37,229 bases of DNA. It comes from an uncultured OM182 clade bacterium. Lineage in GTDB: Bacteria; Pseudomonadota; Gammaproteobacteria; Pseudomonadales; Azotimanducaceae. Both the position numbers and the translations under genes were made by a program. The first letter of the stretch is position 1, and every line of letters starts with the position of its first letter. Shown in pieces: positions 1 through 8,364 of this stretch. A model generated the notes under the pieces. The model did not search any database and had not been told where the DNA came from. It was given only the letters and a program-made list of their open reading frames with translations. Where the stretch lies: assembly GCA_905182025.1 (NCBI GenBank), contig CAJJAA010000003.1:1-37229 (forward strand), read 5' to 3'.

Positions 1-2
1 GG

Positions 3-383
3 CCGGAGCGGTTCTTAAGTGCCTACAGGGTACTCGTTGAGTTTGTCCGTGAGGTAGGTTCGACACCGAATGAAGCACAGCTGACGCTGATTGGTAGGTT
101 GGCATCAAACCTGATTACGCTGCGAAGGATGTCAATATCAGTTGCTGGCATGCTAGAGCAGGGCAAGTCTCCTATTGTCGAGGCCGCACTAATAAAAGAC
201 CTCGGTAATGATTTCGAGCGACAGGTGCCCGAATTACTGCGTTTACTCGCGCCAACACCGCATTCAAAACGTTTCGCTGAAACGCTAAATCAATGCATTT
301 TACATGCCCCATCGTTTACCTTGCGTGGTGGTACCAGAGAAATTCTTCGTGGCGTTATCGCTCGCGGACTCGGATTGCGATAG
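3..383 (+). CDS. Acyl-CoA dehydrogenase, C-terminal part (cut by window edge)
   Basis: The frame is open from base 3 to the TAG at 381-383, so the start lies left of the window. The visible 126 residues are the C-terminal helical domain of a flavin acyl-CoA dehydrogenase. They end in the family signature SFTLRGGTREILRGVIARGL, the region that holds the FAD-contacting GGT.EI motif. Such enzymes introduce the alpha-beta double bond in acyl-CoA thioesters. The next gene begins 4 bases downstream on the same strand and is a second, smaller acyl-CoA dehydrogenase, so the two are almost certainly co-translated. Adjacent unequal pairs of this kind form heteromeric enzymes in sterol and side-chain catabolism (known for the family). 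The substrate cannot be read from this fragment. Confidence 0.85.
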   Translation, partial: PERFLSAYRVLVEFVREVGSTPNEAQLTLIGRLASNLITLRRMSISVAGMLEQGKSPIVEAALIKDLGNDFERQVPELLRLLAPTPHSKRFAETLNQCILHAPSFTLRGGTREILRGVIARGLGLR

Positions 384-387
384 GCAG

Positions 388-1437
388 ATGACAATGAATG
401 AAGAACAGCAACTTATCGTTGAAACAAGCAATAGAATTTTTTCGGATCTCTGTACAAAGGACATCGTTGATCGTGGTGAGTCAGGTGAATGGGCGCAGTC
501 TCTATGGCAAGCCCTTGAGACCTCAGGATTGACCCTTGCAGGCATTGCAGAAGATGCGGGGGGCTCCGGAGGCGATGTGGCCGATGCATTGCTGGTGATT
601 CGACAAGCCGGTTTATGTGCTGCACCGATACCATTAGCCGAGAACTTTATTGCTGCTACGCTGCTGGTCGAAGCGGGCGTAGAGCTTCCAGCGGGTCCGC
701 TGACAGTTGTGGGTGCAGTTGAGGGTGGCAAGGTCGAGCTTAGCAAGCGAGGTAATCACGCTGAAATCGTTGGTGAATTGGCGCAGGCGAGTTTTGGTGA
801 GCATTGCAAGCATTGGGTGATTGTTGGCGAAAATGAAATAGGCGTAGTTTCCTCAGCGTCTTTAAGTACTTCGCCGACACTGAACATTGCAGGGGAGCCC
901 AGATCGGGTTTGTCGGTAGATACATCTGCTGGATCAATCAACGGTTTAAATGTTGTCAAACTCAACGGCGCATCAGAGCGATTGAGGCAACTGGGCGCGA
1001 TGACACGCGTCAGTTTGATGTGTGGTGCAATGACCTCAATCCTCGATATGTCAGTTGCCTACGCGCTCGAGCGTAAGCAATTCGGTCGAGCGATCTCTCA
1101 GTTTCAAGCAGTCCAGCAACAGTTAGCAATACTGGCCGGAGAAGTAGCAGCCTGTCAACGTGCTGCAGATTCTATACTGTATTCGCACGCTGCCATGGAT
1201 ATCGCCATAGCCAAGTCAAGGGTAGGTGAGGCTGTTCAGAAGGTTGCAGACATATCCCATCAGATCCATGGTGCGATGGGGTATACCCGAGAGCACCCGT
1301 TGAATCTTAGAACGAGACGGCTTTGGGTCTGGCGTGATCAATACGGAAATGAAACGTTCTGGCAACAACAACTGGCAAGAACGATTGTTGCCAAGGGTGC
1401 AGACGCGCTGTGGGGTGTTATTACTCAAGCGAACTAG
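388..1437 (+). CDS. Acyl-CoA dehydrogenase family protein, small partner subunit
   Basis: 349 residues from ATG 388, 4 bases after the previous stop. A reading from 304 is possible but would overlap the upstream gene and add sequence unlike the family. The N-terminal helical domain runs from MTMNEEQQLI, followed by a short beta domain. The C-terminal domain contains ALERKQFGRAISQFQAVQ (the conserved R-K-Q-F-G-R flavin-site motif) and IHGAMGYTREHPLNLRTRR. It ends in a WGVI-type tail seen in small FadE/ChsE-like subunits. It is shorter than a normal homotetrameric acyl-CoA dehydrogenase (about 380-400 residues), which fits a partner chain of a heteromer with the gene upstream. The substrate is unknown; a bulky CoA thioester is an inference from the paired arrangement. 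Confidence 0.8.
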   Translation: MTMNEEQQLIVETSNRIFSDLCTKDIVDRGESGEWAQSLWQALETSGLTLAGIAEDAGGSGGDVADALLVIRQAGLCAAPIPLAENFIAATLLVEAGVELPAGPLTVVGAVEGGKVELSKRGNHAEIVGELAQASFGEHCKHWVIVGENEIGVVSSASLSTSPTLNIAGEPRSGLSVDTSAGSINGLNVVKLNGASERLRQLGAMTRVSLMCGAMTSILDMSVAYALERKQFGRAISQFQAVQQQLAILAGEVAACQRAADSILYSHAAMDIAIAKSRVGEAVQKVADISHQIHGAMGYTREHPLNLRTRRLWVWRDQYGNETFWQQQLARTIVAKGADALWGVITQAN

Positions 1438-1456
1438 TTGGTTCAATTCACCAACT
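1436..1456 (+). terminator. Hairpin at the end of the acyl-CoA dehydrogenase pair
   Basis: AGTTGGT (1436-1442) and ACCAACT (1450-1456) form a 7-bp perfect inverted repeat with a 7-base loop, overlapping the stop codon. The following bases contain only short T runs, so it is at best a weak intrinsic terminator or an mRNA 3'-end stabiliser. Confidence 0.3.
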
Positions 1457-1502
1457 CGTTACTTTAATGCCTATGTCAGTCATTGAGAAAATAGACTAAA
1501 CC

Positions 1503-1508
1503 TATAAT
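1503..1508 (+). promoter_or_regulatory. Candidate -10 box upstream of GIN-like gene
   Basis: A perfect TATAAT lies about 75 bases upstream of the next start, in an A/T-rich stretch after the hairpin. No good -35 box sits at 16-18 bases; TCATTG at 1481-1486 is the best and is poor. A purine-rich AAGGAG follows at 1512-1517 but has no in-frame start after it. Confidence 0.35.
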
Positions 1509-1581
1509 AAACAAGGAGTTATAGTTTGGCACGGTATATGCAAATATAAAATCAAAGCAAATTTGCGATACCGATTTGGAT

Positions 1582-2556
1582 ATGTTGCCCGTGACTAAAG
1601 CCTCTGCCGACTCAATCACTGCGATCACAGTGGCCTCTTCAAAAGGGGCTAATTCAACGCCTACCGAAGCAACAGGTTATCTAACTTTAGGTAAGCAAGG
1701 CTGTCCAGAGTTGTCCGACAACACTGAGACACTATCGGAGGTAGAGAAAACCACACCTAACAACAGATCACTCATCATTGCGTCACTGATTATTGTCCTT
1801 CTACATTTGGTGATGTCGGAATCAGCCTGGGCATCTTCACAACAAAAATACGCCCTGGCTTCAAACGTGACAGAAACCTTAATGTTGGATCTTAACCAGG
1901 TCGATAGTATCTATTTACGCGTTAGCGCTCAGATTAGCATCGATGATTGCGATGACTTTGGCGAGGACACGCTTCAAATAAAGGCCAGTGCCGACACTAT
2001 CCGACGCGTCGATATAGATCAGCAAAAAGAAAGTCTAACGGTCAATCTAAATGGACAGCCAAAAGAGCTCATCAAAATTCATCTTCACAAGAAGCGATTG
2101 AAACAGTTGGTATCCAACAATGACGATATCGGTGAGCCTCGCTTTGATGTTGAACTGAAAGGTTCTAGGGTAGGCATAGACGTGTTGATTGTAAGTGATC
2201 TTTTTGTTCGTTTATCGGCTCAATCACACTTTGAAATTGGTCAGCTTCAAGCTGACAACGTCGATATCCGTAGTAGTGATGAATCCTTGTTGAGAGTTAG
2301 CCAAGTTGAGGCTGATCAACTCTCGGTCACAGCCAAGCATGCTGCTGCAATAGAGCTGACAGGTAAAGTGTTTCGTCAGAGTGCGATGACAAGTAACAAT
2401 AGCCGATATAATGCCCGAGCGATGCAAAGCCAGTTAGCCGAGGTCTTTATGCGAGACAATAGTGCTGTATTGATGCACGTCGAACGCCAGGTCAGCTTCG
2501 ATATGCATCAACCATCTTCCTTACATCTCCAGGGAGGAGCGCAAATTATTAACTAG
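1582..2556 (+). CDS. Membrane-anchored GIN-like (DUF2807-type) protein, function unknown
   Basis: About 324 residues; ATG 1582 is preferred over an in-frame TTG at 1576, and neither has a clear ribosome site. Roughly 60 polar residues come first, then one hydrophobic segment (around residues 62-80, IIASLIIVLLHLVM) ending in an SAWASS-like cleavage-type site. The remaining 240 residues look periplasmic. The second half is made of short beta strands with repeated short motifs (QLQADNVDIRSSDESLLRV, then EADQLSVTAK) and closes with SSLHLQGGAQIIN. This resembles the head GIN/DUF2807 fold, whose usual tail is a SSV.Y.G.P.VI-like strand. The family's function is not established. The long cytoplasmic-looking N-terminus is unusual for a secreted GIN protein and could mean a downstream start. 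It ends 12 bases before the convergent MBL gene. Confidence 0.6.
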   Translation: MLPVTKASADSITAITVASSKGANSTPTEATGYLTLGKQGCPELSDNTETLSEVEKTTPNNRSLIIASLIIVLLHLVMSESAWASSQQKYALASNVTETLMLDLNQVDSIYLRVSAQISIDDCDDFGEDTLQIKASADTIRRVDIDQQKESLTVNLNGQPKELIKIHLHKKRLKQLVSNNDDIGEPRFDVELKGSRVGIDVLIVSDLFVRLSAQSHFEIGQLQADNVDIRSSDESLLRVSQVEADQLSVTAKHAAAIELTGKVFRQSAMTSNNSRYNARAMQSQLAEVFMRDNSAVLMHVERQVSFDMHQPSSLHLQGGAQIIN

Positions 2557-2568
2557 TCAAAATAGGCG

Positions 2569-3486
2569 CTAGTTCGCGGCCGTCTTCGTAAGATGAAAAG
2601 CTGACATCTTTGATGGCGTAGGTTCTGAGCAGCGAACTGTGCCAATCGAAACCAATCGTTGCATTGCGGCAAATACCGAACTACCTGCCGCACCGTAAAG
2701 ACTTTTGTCTGTCTCAGCGTACATGATCGGTACCATCTCAGCGATCACGTGCACACCCTCATCCAAGCACCGTAAAATCTGATTTTCTCTGTCGATTCGG
2801 TGGTCAATGTAGGCTTGAACAAAATTTTTAACGTCTTTAATGGATGTCCCATGAGTTGGCCAATAAACTTCGTCATTGCGTTCGAGTAGCAGTTTCAGAC
2901 TATCCATATATTGGGTCATATCGCCGTCGGGTGGGCCGATGACTGTTGTCGACCAACCCATAACGTGATCACCTGTAAACAATGCTTTCTCGCTCGGCAG
3001 TGCAAAACACATATGGTTGGATGTATGGCCGGGTGTATAGACACATTCAACTTCCCAACCATCGCCTTTAATCATATCGCCGTGCCTAATTTCGATATCT
3101 GGCACAAAATCCATATCGCCGCCGGCTTCAATTGAAACGCCTTCAGCAATTTTTCCTGCGCCATGAGGACCATAGCCATAAGTCTTCGCACCCCAAAACG
3201 GCTTAAGTTCATGGGATGCCGGAGAATGGTCCTCATGGGTATGCGTGATAAGGATATGGCTTACAGTTTCTTGCGCCAGTGCCTGCTTCAGCGCGTCGAT
3301 ATGTTCGGGTAAGTTGGGTCCTGGATCGATAACAGCGACATTGCCGTGACCTATGATATACGTGCCTGTGCCGTGAAACGAAAATCCGCTCGGGTTGCGT
3401 GCGGTGACACGCCTAATCATGGGTGTCAGGGTTTCAATTCGAGCATATTGAAAATCATATTTATAAGTAAAAGGTATTTTTGGCAT
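2569..3486 (-). CDS. MBL-fold metallo-hydrolase, LACTB2-like
   Basis: 305 residues from ATG 3486. The metallo-beta-lactamase zinc motif is THTHEDH at residues 81-87 (H82, H84, D86, H87). Further ligands are H154 in TPGHTSNH, D173 in TGDHVMGW and H212 in THG, so a dinuclear zinc site looks complete. After the MBL domain a C-terminal region of about 85 residues looks like the small helical, winged-helix-like domain of the LACTB2 subgroup. Known members hydrolyse esters, thioesters or RNA, and the sequence does not decide which. It is divergent from the HD-GYP gene and convergent with the GIN-like gene. No strong Shine-Dalgarno site precedes the ATG. Confidence 0.8.
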   Translation of the reverse strand: MPKIPFTYKYDFQYARIETLTPMIRRVTARNPSGFSFHGTGTYIIGHGNVAVIDPGPNLPEHIDALKQALAQETVSHILITHTHEDHSPASHELKPFWGAKTYGYGPHGAGKIAEGVSIEAGGDMDFVPDIEIRHGDMIKGDGWEVECVYTPGHTSNHMCFALPSEKALFTGDHVMGWSTTVIGPPDGDMTQYMDSLKLLLERNDEVYWPTHGTSIKDVKNFVQAYIDHRIDRENQILRCLDEGVHVIAEMVPIMYAETDKSLYGAAGSSVFAAMQRLVSIGTVRCSEPTPSKMSAFHLTKTAAN

Positions 3487-3636
3487 AGGTAGTGTGGGGC
3501 TAGTGGCAAAGTTTTCGAGCTTATCTCAAGCTTTAAGCTGATACTAGACGATCTGCAGTAAAATCTGAAAGCTTGATCAGGATATACAAATCTGTCGGTT
3601 GATGATTGTGAGTAAGCCGAAGCTGACTGAACCGGG

Positions 3637-3642
3637 TATAAT
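3637..3642 (+). promoter_or_regulatory. Candidate -10 box for the HD-GYP gene
   Basis: TATAAT at 3637-3642 lies in the 278-base divergent gap between the MBL gene and the HD-GYP gene, 123 bases before the ATG. No convincing -35 hexamer is at the right distance, so this is a candidate only. Confidence 0.35.
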
Positions 3643-3764
3643 CGGCCTGTAAAGATTGTTTTATCGATTCCGCAAGCTTGAAGGGTTGGGCACAACGCAA
3701 TAAAAGTAGTCGGCAATTAATTCGCAATCCAAAACTGTTCAGGAAGAACACAGAAGGGAAACTC

Positions 3765-5519
3765 ATGGCTTCGGATCCACTTTCATTTAAACGCCTCATT
3801 GATATAGGTATCGCACTATCTTCAGAGAAAGACTCTGATCGTTTGATGGAACGTATTCTTCTTGAAGCAAAGGCGATGGGTAACGCTGATGGCGGAACCC
3901 TGTATATTCGAACGAAGGATGATCAACTGCAATTCACGATCCTTCGCACCGATTCTCTTCAGTATGCCCAGGGTGGCACATCGGGGCAGGCGATCAGTTT
4001 GCCGCCGGTTGAAATGTTCATTGACGGTAAGCCTAATCTTAGAACCAACGTCAGTTTTGTCGCTAACACCGGTGAAACGATTAATATTGGGGACGCTTAC
4101 GTTGCCGACAAGTTCGATTTTACGGGTACGAAAAAATTCGATGCGGCGACGGGTTACCTGTCAAAATCATTCCTGACCGTGCCTTTAAAGAATAATGCGG
4201 GAAGAGTCATTGGTGTCTTACAGTTATTGAACTCCCTTGATCCCGAGACCGGCGAGGTCGTCGCTTTTCCTGAGGAGACTCAACCGCTTATCGAGGCTTT
4301 AGCTTCTCAAGCTGCCGTCTCTCTTGAAAACCGAAATCTGATTGAATCACAAAAGCAACTGCTGGACTCTTTTATCGAGCTAATGGCCAGTGCAGTGGAT
4401 GCGAAGTCGCCTTATACCGGTGGCCACTGTCAGCGTGTGCCAGAGTTGACTGAGATGCTTACCCGAGCAGCCTGCGAGTCTAACGAAGCATTTTTGGCTG
4501 ACTTTAATCTTAATGAAGAGCAGTGGTACGAATTGCACATCGGCGCTTGGCTGCATGACTGCGGTAAGGTGACAACACCGGAGTATATAGTCGACAAGGC
4601 GACCAAACTCGAGACGATTACTGACAGAATACACGAAGTCAGAATGCGCTTTGAGCTGCTCAAGACAGAGAGAACGATTGCTTATCAGCAGGTACTGTTG
4701 GCAGGCACATCTGACGAGGCGGGACTGAAAACTCAGTACGAAGCGGATTTAAAACAAATTGGCGAGGATTTTGAATTCATTGCTGAATGTAACCTCGGTA
4801 GTGAGTTCATGGCTGACGAGAAGGTCCAGCGCCTCAAGCGGATAGCCAAACAGCAGTGGACGCAAACCCTAGATGATCGCTTAGGTGTGTCCTTTGATGA
4901 AGCGAGACGTAAAGGAAAAACACCAAGTGCTGATTTACCGCAGCGTGTGCCAGTGCTCGATGACCGTCCTGATCACATCATCGAACATGACGGTATCGTA
5001 CATTCCGCCAACCCTGATAATCCCTATGGGTTTAAAATCGAGGTGCCTGCTCACAAATACAATCGCGGCGAAGTTTATAACCTTGCCGTAGCTAAAGGCA
5101 CACTCACCGCGGAAGAACGCTTCAAAATTAATGACCACATCGTACAGACCATCGTAATGCTAGAGAACTTACCGTTTCCAAAAAATTTGGAACGGGTTGC
5201 GGAAATTGCAGGTGGCCATCATGAGAAAATGGATGGCACGGGTTATCCAAAGAAGCTGCGTGGTGATGAAATGTCGATTCCCGCAAGAGTCATGGCAATT
5301 GCGGATGTTTTCGAGGCGTTAACTGCTGCTGACAGACCCTATAAGCCACCGAAGAAACTCAGTGAAAGTATTCGTATTATGTCCGTTATGGTTAAGGATC
5401 ATCATCTCGATCCTGACTTGTTCAAACTCTTCCTCACGAGCGGCGTTTATAACCAATACGCAGAAAAGTATCTTGAGCTAGAACAGATCGATGAAGTGAA
5501 TATTGCACAATACCTGTAA
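3765..5519 (+). CDS. GAF domain + HD-GYP phosphodiesterase with large insertion
   Basis: 584 residues from ATG 3765, preceded by AAGGGAA; an earlier in-frame start at 3678 lacks such a site. Residues about 10-185 form a GAF sensor domain. Then comes an HD-GYP domain: GGHCQRVPEL, the HD dyad at H264-D265 (WLHDCGKV), HHE at 485-487 and DGTGYP with GYP at 493-495, followed by PARVMAIADVFEALTAADR. HD-GYP domains hydrolyse cyclic di-GMP, and the metal and GYP motifs are all present, so activity is plausible. About 220 residues separate the HD dyad from HHE, against roughly 60 in ordinary HD-GYP proteins. The extra segment is charged and partly coiled-coil-like. No membrane segment is seen, so the protein should be cytoplasmic. 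The divergent MBL gene may share its upstream region. Confidence 0.88.
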   Translation: MASDPLSFKRLIDIGIALSSEKDSDRLMERILLEAKAMGNADGGTLYIRTKDDQLQFTILRTDSLQYAQGGTSGQAISLPPVEMFIDGKPNLRTNVSFVANTGETINIGDAYVADKFDFTGTKKFDAATGYLSKSFLTVPLKNNAGRVIGVLQLLNSLDPETGEVVAFPEETQPLIEALASQAAVSLENRNLIESQKQLLDSFIELMASAVDAKSPYTGGHCQRVPELTEMLTRAACESNEAFLADFNLNEEQWYELHIGAWLHDCGKVTTPEYIVDKATKLETITDRIHEVRMRFELLKTERTIAYQQVLLAGTSDEAGLKTQYEADLKQIGEDFEFIAECNLGSEFMADEKVQRLKRIAKQQWTQTLDDRLGVSFDEARRKGKTPSADLPQRVPVLDDRPDHIIEHDGIVHSANPDNPYGFKIEVPAHKYNRGEVYNLAVAKGTLTAEERFKINDHIVQTIVMLENLPFPKNLERVAEIAGGHHEKMDGTGYPKKLRGDEMSIPARVMAIADVFEALTAADRPYKPPKKLSESIRIMSVMVKDHHLDPDLFKLFLTSGVYNQYAEKYLELEQIDEVNIAQYL

Positions 5520-5558
5520 GACCAAATTTACGAGGTGCGTTTGGCTTTGCTTTTTTAT

Positions 5559-6476
5559 TCAGGCAATAAGTGCTGCGACATGGGTGGCGGCAGAATTACC
5601 CAGCGCCTGCAGATGATAGCCTCCCTCTAAGGTTGATACTATTCGGCCTTGTGAGTGGTTCTCGGCAAGTGAAATGATCATTTCTGTGATCCAACGATAG
5701 TCGTCCTCGATGAGTTGTATTTCCGCAAGGGGATCATCTCGATGAGCATCAAAGCCAGCCGATACGAAGATGAGGTCCGGTTTATGCGATTCTATTTGTC
5801 GTAGCCACGTCGACTCTATAAGCGATCGATATTGATGACCCGAAGTGCCGGCTGCTAGCGGCGTGTTGATAATATGTTCATTCTCGTAATCGAGAAAACG
5901 ATGGGGGTAAAAATCATCTTGGAAGCTACTACAGACCATCACTCGTGGGTCATCTTTGAAAATATCAACGGTGCCATTACAGTGATGGACGTCAAAATCT
6001 AAAATGGCGACACGCTTTATTGATGGGTCCTGTAACGCGACTCGCGCGCCGATCGCGACATTGTTAAAAAGACAAAAACCAAAAGCCGCCGCGATCTCGG
6101 CATGATGACCGGGGGGTCTTATGGCGCAGAAAGCACGATGACTCTCACCGGCTAAAACTCTCGATGTTGCCTCCGCTACTGCGCCTGCGCTCAGTCTTGC
6201 AGCCCGACTACTGCCATTGTTCATGTAAGTATCGGGTTCGAATTTTGCGACGCCATCGATCGGTTCAAAGGCCAAGACGTCGTCGATGTAGCTGCGGGGA
6301 TGTACTTGCTCGATTAGATCAAGACTAATTTCGCTGGCGAGACCTTGATTCATGTCACCGCTTAAACCACGCTCATTGAGTGTCGCCAAGACGGATCGCA
6401 ATCTATCAGGTCGTTCGGGATGGCGAGGCATTTCATGGATGAGGCAATCAGGATGGGTGAGTAAAATCGCTGGCAT
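5559..6476 (-). CDS. Histone deacetylase family protein (class II-like/AcuC-like deacylase)
   Basis: 305 residues from ATG 6476. The fold signature HPERPDRL occurs at 19-26. The charge-relay histidines are in RPPGHH (H124-H125). The zinc ligands are D162 and H164 in DFDVHHCNGT and D243 in SAGFDAHRDDPL. The transition-state tyrosine is Y287 in EGGYH. All catalytic residues are present, so the enzyme should be an active zinc deacylase. Bacterial members act on acetyl-polyamines, acetylated proteins or other amides. The sequence does not pick one, although a glutamine synthetase-family gene of possible polyamine type lies 2 kb away. It is convergent with the HD-GYP gene. Confidence 0.88.
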   Translation of the reverse strand: MPAILLTHPDCLIHEMPRHPERPDRLRSVLATLNERGLSGDMNQGLASEISLDLIEQVHPRSYIDDVLAFEPIDGVAKFEPDTYMNNGSSRAARLSAGAVAEATSRVLAGESHRAFCAIRPPGHHAEIAAAFGFCLFNNVAIGARVALQDPSIKRVAILDFDVHHCNGTVDIFKDDPRVMVCSSFQDDFYPHRFLDYENEHIINTPLAAGTSGHQYRSLIESTWLRQIESHKPDLIFVSAGFDAHRDDPLAEIQLIEDDYRWITEMIISLAENHSQGRIVSTLEGGYHLQALGNSAATHVAALIA

Positions 6477-6730
6477 AGGATTCTTCGCGTAATGATTGTT
6501 TTAAGTTTAGGGTTCGGTGATCAGACACCACTTCAAAGCTATCTGTCAACGTTGCAAGATAAGCGCTTTGTTTCGTAAAGATGTTGTTGATGGTCTCAAT
6601 TTTTGACGCTTCAGGTCTTAGCCTGGCGGTTATTCAGCAAACCCCGTGTGGAACCGAGGGCGGGTAGTGTTAGCTGGTTCGGTTTAATCATGGCACAATT
6701 TGTTTTTTGATTGTTGTTGGAATGACTGTT

Positions 6731-8332
6731 ATGAAGCAATTTGTTGTGGGGCTAGTTGTACTGCTATTGATGCAATTAGCGATAGGTACTGCAGCGGATA
6801 GCACCGCGGTCAATGTTGAGGCTCAATCGATAACGATTGCGCTATCGCAAGAACCACCAAACCTAAATAGTTTACGAGCGACGGATCTGCTCAGCTTCTT
6901 TGTGCTTGGCCATGTTAACGAAGGTCTCGTTCGCTATGGTCGAAGAGGGCGGCTTGTTCCAGGGGTGGCTGAGTCTTGGCAGATAACACCGAGCTCAATG
7001 ACCTTTACGCTTCGCGCGGATGCGCGCTGGAGTGACGGAACAGCCGTGGTCGCTGAGGATTTTGTTTTCAGTTGGCGACGCATGATTGATCCAAAGGTCG
7101 CCGCGCCTTATGCGTCGACAATGTTCCCAATCTTAAATGCAGAGAGGGTTCACAAAGGCGAGTTACCAATTCAAGCGCTTGGTGTCCGAGCTGAAGGTAA
7201 TCAGCTCATTGTCGATCTTCAGACACCCTGTGGCTACTGCCTAGCGGTTATGGCCCATTCCGCGTTCTTCCCAATCAAACAATCATTCTACGCCGCGCAA
7301 GCGGATAAATACGGAGCCGAAGCAGAGTATTTACTCTATAACGGCCCGTTTATGTTGACTGATTGGACCCATGGCAGTCGTTTGTCGATGAAAAAGAATC
7401 CCTTTTATTGGCAGCGTGAGGAAATTCATTTGAATGAAATTAATGTTGGCTATATCACTGCGGATAATCGTACTCGACTGAATTTGTTTCGTGATCAACA
7501 GATTGCGGTAGCGAGACTTGGTGCGGAAACGGTTAAGGACGCCGCAAAAAGTGGTTTGAGGTTGCGAACCTTCCCTAGTGGTGGAATGGCTTATCTTGGC
7601 TTTAACCATCGACAGGGGCGACAAACGGCAAAGGTGGATGTTCGGCGAGCAATTGCATCAACCTTTGACTCAGAGGAATTCGTTAATAAAATTATTGCCA
7701 TACCGGGTTATCGGTCAACGCAATCCTTTTTCCCAAGTTGGGTTCAAGGTGTTGATGGGAAGTTTGTCGATGAATTTCCCATTGCGACGAAGCCTGTAAG
7801 TAACGTACAGGCGCGCAAGCTATTGATTGATGCCGATGCGGCGTCAGCCTCGCTAACGCTTTTAACGACGACATCGCCGACGGGTACGAAGATCGCTGAG
7901 TACTTGCAAGGCGTATTGAAGAGCGAGCTTGGTCTCGATGTGAAAGTTGACCAACAGACACTCAAGCAGTATTTGGCGCGTAGAGAAGCGGGTGAATTTG
8001 ATATCGTCGTTTCCAGTTGGTATCCAGATTTCGACGATATTGTAACCTATGCTGATTTACTTGCGTCGTACAACGGAAATAACAGGGGGCGTTACAACAA
8101 TGACCGCTACGATGCTGTCCTCAAGACGTTACAAAGTTCACTGGACCGAGGTGACAGAATGAAAGCCGCCGCTGAATTGCAATCGATTATCATGGATGAC
8201 GTGCCGCTCATCCCGATGGCGGAGACGGGTTCAGCTTATCTACAGCATCCGCAATTGAAAGGTGTTGTGCGCAGAGTTTTAGGTGCTGATCCTGATTATA
8301 CGTACGCTCGTGTTGTTGAACCCAGGCCTTAA
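6731..8332 (+). CDS. Periplasmic peptide-binding protein (SBP family 5, OppA/DppA-like)
   Basis: 533 residues from ATG 6731; an ATG at 6722 and a TTG at 6707 are in frame, but 6731 gives a clean signal peptide (MKQFVVGLVVLLLMQLAIG, then ADS). The mature part begins with ITIALSQEPPNLNSL, followed by VLGHVNEGLVRYGRRGRLVPG and FTLRADARWSDGTAV, which are typical SBP_bac_5 segments. Such proteins deliver oligopeptides or similar solutes to an ABC importer. No permease or ATPase gene follows, so this is an orphan binding protein here. There is no lipobox, so it should be free in the periplasm. The upstream gap of about 250 bases holds no convincing promoter. Confidence 0.85.
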   Translation: MKQFVVGLVVLLLMQLAIGTAADSTAVNVEAQSITIALSQEPPNLNSLRATDLLSFFVLGHVNEGLVRYGRRGRLVPGVAESWQITPSSMTFTLRADARWSDGTAVVAEDFVFSWRRMIDPKVAAPYASTMFPILNAERVHKGELPIQALGVRAEGNQLIVDLQTPCGYCLAVMAHSAFFPIKQSFYAAQADKYGAEAEYLLYNGPFMLTDWTHGSRLSMKKNPFYWQREEIHLNEINVGYITADNRTRLNLFRDQQIAVARLGAETVKDAAKSGLRLRTFPSGGMAYLGFNHRQGRQTAKVDVRRAIASTFDSEEFVNKIIAIPGYRSTQSFFPSWVQGVDGKFVDEFPIATKPVSNVQARKLLIDADAASASLTLLTTTSPTGTKIAEYLQGVLKSELGLDVKVDQQTLKQYLARREAGEFDIVVSSWYPDFDDIVTYADLLASYNGNNRGRYNNDRYDAVLKTLQSSLDRGDRMKAAAELQSIIMDDVPLIPMAETGSAYLQHPQLKGVVRRVLGADPDYTYARVVEPRP

Positions 8333-8364
8333 TGCCAGCCGATTTGCAACGATGAAGGAAGCAC

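Noticed and set aside
1438..1456. tRNA T-arm-like GGTTCAATTC
   Set aside because: No acceptor, D-arm or anticodon arm fits around it; it overlaps a stop-codon hairpin.
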